Assembly (NCBI GenBank): GCA_964433065.1
Contig: CAYSPZ010000039.1
Span: 1-14,785 of the forward strand
Reading direction: 5' to 3'
DNA from: RGIG3009 sp964433065
GTDB taxonomy: Bacteria > Bacillota > Clostridia > Oscillospirales > Acutalibacteraceae
DNA length: 14,785 nt
The position numbers and the translations under genes are program-made. Numbering within the stretch: position 1 is the first letter of the stretch; every line of letters begins with the position of its first letter. The notes under the pieces were generated by a model. The model worked only from the letters and a program-made list of their open reading frames with translations. It was not told the origin of the DNA and ran no database searches. This document shows positions 8,074 through 12,832 of the stretch, piece after piece.

Positions 8074-8150
8074 GGGCCTTTAGCTCAGTTGGTTAGAGCA
8101 CCCGGCTCATAACCGGATGGTCCCGGGTTCGAGTCCCTGAAGGCCCACCA
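8074..8150 (+). tRNA. tRNA with CAU anticodon (Met elongator or lysidine-modified Ile2)
   Basis: The acceptor stem GGGCCTT (8074-8080) pairs with AAGGCCC (8140-8146), with discriminator A and an encoded CCA. The D-arm GCTC/GAGC and the anticodon loop CTCATAA are standard, with CAT at 8108-8110. Two stem mismatches are visible: C8101-A8117 at the top of the anticodon stem and C8124-T8138 inside the T-stem. The sequence style (TTTAGCTCAGTTGGTTAGAGC and CGGCTCATAACCG) is shared by Firmicute tRNAs annotated as either Met or Ile2, so identity cannot be fixed by eye. It lacks the C1-A72 mismatch of an initiator. Confidence 0.9.
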
Positions 8151-8153
8151 CAT

Positions 8154-8229
8154 AGGGGTATAGCTCAGTTGGTAGAGCAGCGGTCTCCAAAACCGCGTGC
8201 CGAGGGTTCAAGTCCTTCTGCCCCTGCCA
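8154..8229 (+). tRNA. tRNA-Trp (anticodon CCA)
   Basis: The acceptor stem AGGGGTA (8154-8160) pairs with TGCCCCT (8219-8225), followed by discriminator G and an encoded CCA (8227-8229). The anticodon loop CTCCAAA has CCA as anticodon. It lies three bases after the preceding tRNA and is co-transcribed with it. Confidence 0.97.
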
Positions 8230-8233
8230 AAAA

Positions 8234-8263
8234 ATCCTCGTTCTTCGGAACGAGGATTTTTTT
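8234..8263 (+). terminator. Intrinsic terminator of the tRNA pair
   Basis: A ten-pair stem ATCCTCGTTC/GAACGAGGAT with a TTCG tetraloop is flanked by an A-run and followed by a T-run, directly after the tRNA-Trp CCA. Confidence 0.93.
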
Positions 8264-8265
8264 AT

Positions 8266-8457
8266 CCAAGCCGCAGGCTTGGTATATCATCACCGCGCGA
8301 AGTGCGGTGCATATTATCAAAGGCGGTATACCGCCTTTGTATCTCATCACGCGTTAGCGTGTATAAAAATGCTTTCGCAATGATGATATACAACACTTCG
8401 TGTTGATGATATGCAATTCCTGCGGAATTGATGATATACACGGTGTTGCCGTGATAC
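8266..8457. repeat. Array of variable short hairpins with a 10-base linker in two opposed halves
   Basis: About eight inverted repeats lie end to end, each with a different stem sequence: 8266-8282, 8291-8309, 8319-8338, 8348-8361, 8370-8379, 8391-8405, 8414-8430 and 8439-8453. They are separated by copies of one linker. In the first half it reads TATATCATCA (8283-8292), CATATTATCA (8310-8319) and GTATCTCATCA (8339-8349). In the second half it is the exact reverse complement, TGATGATATA (8381-8390, 8429-8438) and TGATGATATG (8404-8413). Loops follow the orientation: C(GCA)G, C(GAA)G and C(GTTA)G in the first half, and C(GAAA)G, C(GAA)G and C(GCA)G when the second half is read on the minus strand. 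Hairpins three and eight do not follow this loop rule. Function unknown. Confidence 0.8.
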
Positions 8458-8480
8458 TTCGTCGGGCACCGCAAACGGAT

Positions 8481-8492
8481 AAGTCCTTCTGC
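8481..8492 (+). repeat. 12-base copy of the tRNA-Trp T-arm/acceptor sequence
   Basis: AAGTCCTTCTGC here is identical to 8210-8221 inside tRNA-Trp. The two copies bracket the terminator and the hairpin array. It may be the trace of an old insertion or duplication at the tRNA 3' end, or chance. Confidence 0.4.
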
Positions 8493-8519
8493 TTTTTCGG
8501 ATATTTTTGCAGCGTTTGC

Positions 8520-8548
8520 TTTACATTTCGGTTTCGGTGTGGTATGAT
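8520..8548 (+). promoter_or_regulatory. Promoter of the structured leader RNA
   Basis: TTTACA (8520-8525) and TATGAT (8543-8548) are spaced 17 bases apart. The expected transcription start near 8555 falls exactly at the 5' edge of the closing stem of the RNA structure. The -10 element lies within an inverted repeat TGTGGTATG/CATACCACA (8538-8546/8554-8562), which could be an operator. Confidence 0.65.
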
Positions 8549-8554
8549 AAGCAC

Positions 8555-8738
8555 ATACCACATCACATTTGAATAATCGATTTAAATAATCGGTAAGTTT
8601 ATATCCAATTAGGGAGAAACTACCTTGGTAAAAGGTGTTCTCTCTTTATCTCCCTTTGCGGATATAAGTTCGGTGTGATGTGGTAGTCTAACCGAGGGAA
8701 ACACTTTTTCGGCACATCCTTCGGGGTGTGCTTTTTTT
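8555..8738 (+). ncRNA. Structured leader RNA with terminator: candidate riboswitch/attenuator or small RNA
   Basis: Reading by eye gives a compact three-way junction. P1 pairs 8556-8567 with 8674-8685 (12 pairs, TACCACATCACA/TGTGATGTGGTA). A small hairpin (8578-8582/8588-8592) follows. P2 pairs 8596-8606 with 8660-8670. Inside P2 is a third stem, AGGGAGA/TCTCCCT (8611-8617/8649-8655), topped by ACCTT/AAGGT (8622-8626/8632-8636). A terminator hairpin follows at 8712-8731 with a T-run. The GATGTG in the 3' strand of P1 (8677-8682) can instead pair with CACATC in the 5' arm of the terminator (8713-8718), extended by CCGA/TCGG (8692-8695/8709-8712); that would be an antiterminator. The RNA lies just ahead of a 70-residue Cys-rich gene. 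I cannot match it to a known class; 6S RNA is an alternative because of the length and closing stem. Confidence 0.55.
8712..8738 (+). terminator. Intrinsic terminator in the leader of the Cys-rich protein gene
   Basis: The stem GCACATCC (8712-8719) and GGGTGTGC (8724-8731) with a TTCG loop is followed by seven T. It ends 17 bases before the ATG of the next gene, leaving no room for another promoter, so the gene must be read through it. Confidence 0.88.
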
Positions 8739-8755
8739 ATTGTGGGGTGATAATT

Positions 8756-8968
8756 ATGGGAAGAAAACAAATTATTGACGTAACCGGAACGCCATTGACA
8801 CCGTCAAGACAAGGTCGCAAATGCCTTGGAAACGGTAAACATCCGGAATATGAATGTTGTTGCGATGAGTGCGATTATTATTTGTATTGTTTTCCGCAAT
8901 ACGATTGGCGATTATTGAGAAACAAGTTCAAAAAGTGGGTTAAGAACCTGCTGAAAATGGACGATTGA
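8756..8968 (+). CDS. Small cysteine-rich protein, unknown function
   Basis: The 70-residue product starts at an ATG with a GGGGTGA ribosome binding site (8744-8750). It has a conserved-looking N-terminal segment (DVTGTPLTPSRQGRKCLGNG), then a dense cysteine cluster with Cys at 23, 34, 35, 36, 39 and 45 (ECCCDECDYYLYCFP), and a basic amphipathic C-terminal helix (about 52-68, LLRNKFKKWVKNLLKM). The cluster suggests metal or Fe-S binding; the helix may bind membrane or nucleic acid. There is no signal peptide. I do not recognise a named family, although similar short proteins seem to occur in gut Clostridia. It is preceded by the structured RNA and terminator and is probably controlled by them. 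Confidence 0.75.
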   Translation: MGRKQIIDVTGTPLTPSRQGRKCLGNGKHPEYECCCDECDYYLYCFPQYDWRLLRNKFKKWVKNLLKMDD

Positions 8969-8975
8969 TTTTTCC

Positions 8976-9851
8976 TTAATACCTCGGCACCGCCTCGGTA
9001 TGCGCCACGACATAGCCGCTGATCTCGGCGGCTTTTTTCATGCACGCTTCGATCGGTTGTCCGCCGAGAAAACTCGTCAACCAGGCGGCGGAGAAACTGT
9101 CGCCTGCGCCGACGGTGGAAACGACCGTATCGCCGATGGAGGGTTGGGTGTATTCGGTATCGTTGCTCACGTCGTAGGCGTAGGAACCGTCTTTCCCGAG
9201 CGTGATGATCACAATTTTAAGGTTATCATACCGTTTGCACAAAGCGCGCGCGACCGAGCGGACATTGTTGTCGTTCGGCATATAGTCGCCTAAAGTGCGG
9301 AGTAAGGGTTCTTCTTCGATGCTGACTTTGAGGATGGCTGCGCTTTCTAAGCAAAAGGTGACCGACTCTTTATCGTAGCAATTCGGGCGGAGGTTGACGT
9401 CGCAAAAAATCTCACCGAACGTGCATCTCTTCACGATATCGCGCACGGCTTTTGCGGATATCGGTTCCCGTTGTACCAACGTGCCGAAATACAGCGCGTC
9501 GAAACGTTCGGCTTGGATAGCGGCGATGTCGTTATCGGTGATGCAGATGTTGTCGTATGCCACGTCACGCAGTACGTCGTATTGCGGAACAGCATTCTCG
9601 TCGAGTGTTACAAGGCATCTGCCGGTGGGCTTCGGAACGGTTTTTACATAGTCGGTGTTGACACCGAATTCGGTCAAAGCCGTCAAAGCGTCTTTTCCGA
9701 GCGGATCGTCTCCGACCGCCGATAACAGCGCACTTTGCGCGCCGCAAAGGGAAGAGTGGGCGGCAAAATTAAGCGGAGCGCCGCCGATGACTTGTTTATC
9801 GGGAAATACGTCCCAAATGATCTCGCCGATCGAAAGGATTTTACATTTCAT
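8976..9851 (-). CDS. PfkB-family carbohydrate kinase (fructokinase-like)
   Basis: The 291-residue product is a ribokinase/PfkB-family sugar kinase, which transfers phosphate from ATP to a sugar hydroxyl in the cytoplasm. The N terminus has the substrate-site motif IGGAPLNFAAH (residues 22-32). The C-terminal PfkB signature 2, DTVVSTVGAGDSFSAAW, contains the anion hole GAGD at 248-251, with Asp251 as catalytic base. Overall pattern (GEIIWDVFP, FCDVNLRP, SIEEE) is closest to fructokinases, but the substrate is not proven. An AGGAG site sits nine bases before the ATG. It is divergent from the TSUP gene and its stop lies seven bases from the stop of the Cys-rich gene, with no clear terminator between them. 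Confidence 0.9.
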   Translation of the reverse strand: MKCKILSIGEIIWDVFPDKQVIGGAPLNFAAHSSLCGAQSALLSAVGDDPLGKDALTALTEFGVNTDYVKTVPKPTGRCLVTLDENAVPQYDVLRDVAYDNICITDNDIAAIQAERFDALYFGTLVQREPISAKAVRDIVKRCTFGEIFCDVNLRPNCYDKESVTFCLESAAILKVSIEEEPLLRTLGDYMPNDNNVRSVARALCKRYDNLKIVIITLGKDGSYAYDVSNDTEYTQPSIGDTVVSTVGAGDSFSAAWLTSFLGGQPIEACMKKAAEISGYVVAHTEAVPRY

Positions 9852-9869
9852 ATCGTTTCTCCTATTTGC

Positions 9870-9880
9870 TCACAATGTGA
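9870..9880 (-). promoter_or_regulatory. Possible operator palindrome in the PfkB-gene leader
   Basis: TCACAATGTGA is a perfect 11-base palindrome located just downstream of the kinase promoter and before its ribosome binding site. A looser repeat ACTG/CAGT (9882-9896) overlaps the -10 element. Either could bind a sugar-responsive repressor; no regulator gene is present in the window. Confidence 0.3.
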
Positions 9881-9893
9881 AACTGTTTATATC

Positions 9894-9922
9894 AGTATAG
9901 AGAGAACGACCGAAAAATGCAA
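9894..9922 (-). promoter_or_regulatory. Promoter of the PfkB-family kinase gene
   Basis: On the minus strand TTGCAT (9922-9917) and TATACT (9899-9894) are spaced 17 bases apart, about 43 bases before the ATG. Confidence 0.7.
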
Positions 9923-9952
9923 GGAGATTGTGGCGCCGACGTTAAATTTGTA

Positions 9953-9980
9953 TTGCAATATCGGTACAAAGGTGTATAAT
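9953..9980 (+). promoter_or_regulatory. Promoter of the TSUP transporter gene
   Basis: TTGCAA (9953-9958) and a perfect TATAAT (9975-9980) lie 16 bases apart, followed by an AGAGGAGGGGG ribosome binding site. It is divergent from the kinase promoter, with the two -35 elements about 30 bases apart. Confidence 0.75.
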
Positions 9981-10008
9981 GCAAACAGACGGTGAGAGGA
10001 GGGGGTGT

Positions 10009-10773
10009 ATGATTTCGGGATACCCGATCTGGGTCGTGTTATTGATGGGTCTCGGTATTTTTTGCGCGTCGTTTATCGACTCTATTTGCGGCGGGGGCGG
10101 TATTATCTCGTTACCGGTATACCTGCTTGCAGGATTGCCGACACATCACGCAATCGGCACCGCCAAACTCTCTTCGTGTATCGGGATGGCGGCATCGGTG
10201 TTCCGCCACGTAAAAAGCGGGTTTATCGATTGGAAGTTGGCACTTCCGTCGATTCCGTTTGCGGTGATCGGTGCGTATCTGGGTACTGTCTTGCAGATCG
10301 GATTGGATGAAAAGTTCCTCAAATATCTGTTGTTGATCGTTTTACCCGTTGTGGCGGTTATCTTGTTTCGGCAAAAGACTTTTCCCGACGAGCGGGGTGA
10401 CATTGCGACGTGGAAACAACGGTGTATCGTGTGGGTGGCATCGTTTGTGCTTGGCGCGTATGACGGGTTTTACGGTCCCGGTTCGTCCACGTTTATGTTA
10501 CTTTGTTTTTGTCATCTTGCCAAACTGGATCTGCGCACCGCGTCGGGGAATATGAAACTGGTGACGTTTGCCGCCAACATCGGCGGGTTGATCACGTCGG
10601 CGGTGGCGGGAAAGGTATTATTTCCGATCGGTCTGATCACGGCGGCATTTTCGGTCGTCGGTCACTATATCGGGTCGGGACTGACCATCAAGAACGGGTC
10701 AAAGATCGTTCGACCGGTGGTGTTCGTGGTGTTGGCACTTCTCACGATCAAGGTGATTACCGAGTTATGGTAG
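10009..10773 (+). CDS. TSUP family (TauE/SafE) membrane transporter
   Basis: The 254-residue product has about seven to eight membrane segments and the two related halves typical of the TSUP/DUF81 family. The first half contains FIDSICGGGGIISLPVYLLAGLP and HAIGTAKLSS, and the second half GAYDGFYGPGSSTFMLL and ASGNMKLVTFAANIGG. Such proteins export or import sulfite, sulfonates, thiosulfate or other organic anions; the substrate cannot be read from the sequence. The ATG at 10009 is chosen because the strong AGGAGG site (9995-10005) lies directly before it; an in-frame ATG at 9979 overlaps the -10 box. The 3' end overlaps the convergent hydrolase gene by nine bases. Confidence 0.92.
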   Translation: MISGYPIWVVLLMGLGIFCASFIDSICGGGGIISLPVYLLAGLPTHHAIGTAKLSSCIGMAASVFRHVKSGFIDWKLALPSIPFAVIGAYLGTVLQIGLDEKFLKYLLLIVLPVVAVILFRQKTFPDERGDIATWKQRCIVWVASFVLGAYDGFYGPGSSTFMLLCFCHLAKLDLRTASGNMKLVTFAANIGGLITSAVAGKVLFPIGLITAAFSVVGHYIGSGLTIKNGSKIVRPVVFVVLALLTIKVITELW

Positions 10774-11817
10774 TGCCTGCAACACCGCTCCGATCGCGAC
10801 AGCAATACCCGCGATGGTTTCAGAGGTAGATACGGCGTCGGCGTTCACAGGAACGCCGGCGCCGAGATATTTTTGAAAGATATTCATAATACCAAGCGTT
10901 GCATACCGACGGAACAGAGGGCGGATACGCATCAATTCGTCCGAGACCGATTGAATATACTGCGACAGTTCTCCTTGTTCGCAAAGCGGGCGTAGATTGC
11001 CGCTTTCGTCCAATATCGCTTCCAACGGATGCCAACCGCCCACTGATTGGAGAAAATAGACGTGGGCGGGCGGGACTAAGCGGTCACCCAGCACGTTGAT
11101 ATAATCGTTGTCGGCGGAAAGGCTATACAGTTTCTGCCGGCGGGGTTCAAAGTCGGCGCCGAAGCGTTTGCGTAGGTCGCGGATGGCTTCGGGTGAAAAA
11201 CCCTGTCCGTCAAAACTGAAACAACGGTCGACGAGTTGCGAATGCATCGTGATAAACTGCGCTTTGTTACCGCCTTTTGAGTGACCCGATACGGTGAGGT
11301 CGGTGGTCGTATCCCACCCGTTTTCGGCGGCGATACGGTGAAACCAGTTGAGTGCCTCGACCTGTTGATCGGTAGCGTAGTCGATCTGTACCGTACGTAC
11401 GGTTTGCGCGGTACCGTTTTGGTCGTAGGTGATATAGGTGTTGGGTTCGGGAATACCGGACAAGCCCTCGCCGTTGTCGATCCATTCGCCGCTGCCGGCG
11501 CCTCGAAAGACAACAAACACCGACCCGTTCGGATCGGTGAAGGTACAGGCTGTCAACCCTTGTTTTGCATATGTAAGGTTGCCGATGACCGAGTCGGCGA
11601 GGGTGGGAGAACGGCTGACGGCACGTTGGAGAATGCGGAGTTGGTTGGGTACGCGAGCGGTAGGTTCGTTTGACGGTTGCGCGTGTAGTGCAACCGCCAG
11701 ATTTTCTGAAATTGACCGCAACGAGTCACCGCTTGACGGGGTCGTAAGATGGGCGAGATACAGGTATAGGTTGTAAATTGCCGCTTGATCGGCTTTGTTT
11801 TGCGTGATGGGATCCAT
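10765..11817 (-). CDS. DUF2974-type alpha/beta hydrolase (putative lipase)
   Basis: The 350-residue product resembles the DUF2974 (Mbeg1-like) alpha/beta hydrolases of Firmicutes. Key signs are VFVVFRGAGSGEWIDNGEGL in the first half, the nucleophile elbow TVSGHSKGGNKAQF with Ser180 in GHSKG (GxSxG), then FSFDGQGFSPEAI and a later YINVLGDRLVPPAHVYFLQS that should supply the acidic residue and region before the catalytic His (likely GGWHPLEAIL). A hydrophobic C-terminal stretch (AGIAVAIGAVLQALP) may touch the membrane. No signal peptide is visible. It follows the epimerase-like gene by 50 bases and probably shares its transcript. Its ribosome binding site lies inside a hairpin. Substrate unknown. 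Confidence 0.85.
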   Translation of the reverse strand: MDPITQNKADQAAIYNLYLYLAHLTTPSSGDSLRSISENLAVALHAQPSNEPTARVPNQLRILQRAVSRSPTLADSVIGNLTYAKQGLTACTFTDPNGSVFVVFRGAGSGEWIDNGEGLSGIPEPNTYITYDQNGTAQTVRTVQIDYATDQQVEALNWFHRIAAENGWDTTTDLTVSGHSKGGNKAQFITMHSQLVDRCFSFDGQGFSPEAIRDLRKRFGADFEPRRQKLYSLSADNDYINVLGDRLVPPAHVYFLQSVGGWHPLEAILDESGNLRPLCEQGELSQYIQSVSDELMRIRPLFRRYATLGIMNIFQKYLGAGVPVNADAVSTSETIAGIAVAIGAVLQALP

Positions 11818-11821
11818 CGTA

Positions 11822-11852
11822 TCACCTCACACCATTTTATGACGTGAGGTGA
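11822..11852 (-). promoter_or_regulatory. Hairpin sequestering the ribosome binding site of the hydrolase gene
   Basis: A nine-pair perfect inverted repeat, TCACCTCAC (11822-11830) and GTGAGGTGA (11844-11852), surrounds a 13-base loop. In the minus-strand transcript its 3' arm is the AGGTGA Shine-Dalgarno sequence just before the ATG at 11817. There is no U-run behind it, so it is more likely a translational control element than a terminator. Confidence 0.6.
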
Positions 11853-11867
11853 ACGGGGGTGCGTTTT

Positions 11868-12716
11868 TTACAGAATGGTGATGAAATGGGTATGGGTGTA
11901 CTCGCCGTTTTGCGCAAGGTGAAGGATGCCTTCTTTTTCGGTGAGGTCACCGCTTGCGCTGAGGTTATCCGAAATGCCTGACCACGGTTCTAAGCAGATG
12001 TAGGGCGCGTTCGGTTTGTGCCATAACAGGAAATAGGTGTCACAGGGGAAATCGACCCGCAAGGCTTTACCCGTTTTGCGGTTGCGCAGGGTAGCACTAC
12101 GGGATTTTACGTTTTCGAAGATGAGGGTATCGAGCATAAAGTATTTCTCGTACAAGGGCAGAACATTGCTGTCTTTCAGGAGAGGAAAAGAATAATCCGT
12201 GCGCAAAGAGCCGTACAGGGCGGTGGTATTTAACGTTTCGTTTTGCGGGAAGATGACGTCGTAATCTTCGATGCCTTCGGGGGCGTAGTATCCTTCGTGG
12301 GTACCGATACTGAAATACATATCGCCGTTCGTTTTGTTGGTGACGATACAATCGATTTTGAGCGTTTTACCGTCCAAAGTATACCGCACACGCAGTTCGT
12401 AGTCGAACGGAAATTTCTGTTTTGTTTCCTCATTTGACGTGTGCAGGAAGACGACCGAGTCGTCGGTACGGCTTTCCACCGAAAAGGTCATAAAACGGAT
12501 ATAACCGTGTTTTTCGAGCGTGTATTCCTTACCGTTATAACGGTAGGTGTTGTTTTTTAACGCACCGCAGATGGGGAACAGAAGCGGGCAGGACGATGCC
12601 CACACTTCGGGTTTTCCTTCCCAGATATACTCCGTATCGTGGCACACAAGGCTTTTCAGTTCGGCGCCGCGTTCGTTGATGGCGGCGGTAATCTCGTTAT
12701 TGTGAATGGTAATCAT
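11868..12716 (-). CDS. Aldose 1-epimerase family protein (LacX-like galactose mutarotase fold)
   Basis: The 282-residue product has the mutarotase-fold signatures: an N-terminal GAELKSL and EYIWEG, then FPICGAL and LEKHGYIRFM with His70, a second His140 in SIGTHEGYY, and the catalytic-base Glu243 in CLEPWSGISD. The order and length match the LacX-type branch of aldose 1-epimerases, which interconvert sugar anomers; the exact sugar is unknown. I chose the ATG at 12716 because AGGAGGT lies seven bases upstream; an in-frame ATG at 12746 would place that site inside the coding sequence. It has its own promoter, is divergent from the FliB-like gene and heads a probable two-gene unit with the hydrolase. 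Confidence 0.9.
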   Translation of the reverse strand: MITIHNNEITAAINERGAELKSLVCHDTEYIWEGKPEVWASSCPLLFPICGALKNNTYRYNGKEYTLEKHGYIRFMTFSVESRTDDSVVFLHTSNEETKQKFPFDYELRVRYTLDGKTLKIDCIVTNKTNGDMYFSIGTHEGYYAPEGIEDYDVIFPQNETLNTTALYGSLRTDYSFPLLKDSNVLPLYEKYFMLDTLIFENVKSRSATLRNRKTGKALRVDFPCDTYFLLWHKPNAPYICLEPWSGISDNLSASGDLTEKEGILHLAQNGEYTHTHFITIL

Positions 12717-12736
12717 ATGCAAGACCTCCTGCACTA

Positions 12737-12765
12737 AGGATATCAAAAATGGGACAACTTTTCAA
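12737..12765 (-). promoter_or_regulatory. Promoter of the epimerase-hydrolase unit
   Basis: On the minus strand TTGAAA (12765-12760) and TATCCT (12742-12737) are spaced 17 bases apart, just upstream of the AGGAGGT site. Confidence 0.6.
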
Positions 12766-12783
12766 TACGATTGTTGAATTTTG

Positions 12784-12812
12784 TTGTGTTTTTACGGTGA
12801 GGTTGTTATAAT
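12784..12812 (+). promoter_or_regulatory. Promoter of the FliB-like gene
   Basis: TTGTGT (12784-12789) and a perfect TATAAT (12807-12812) lie 17 bases apart, about 20 bases before the start codon. Confidence 0.65.
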
Positions 12813-12832
12813 CGAAAAAAGAGGTGAGCACC

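Noticed and set aside
8266..8457. CRISPR array
   Set aside because: The constant unit is only 10 bases and flips orientation midway, the variable parts are self-complementary rather than spacer-like, and no cas gene is near.
8165..8566. Several overlapping reading frames of 60-100 codons on both strands across the tRNA and hairpin-array region
   Set aside because: They run antisense to tRNAs or through the hairpin array, have no ribosome binding sites and encode low-complexity repeated phrases derived from the linkers.
8555..8738. Firm call of 6S RNA
   Set aside because: Length and closing stem fit, but the internal loop is very asymmetric (a hairpin on the 5' side, three bases on the 3' side) and the terminator is directly followed by a gene, so an attenuator explains the layout better.
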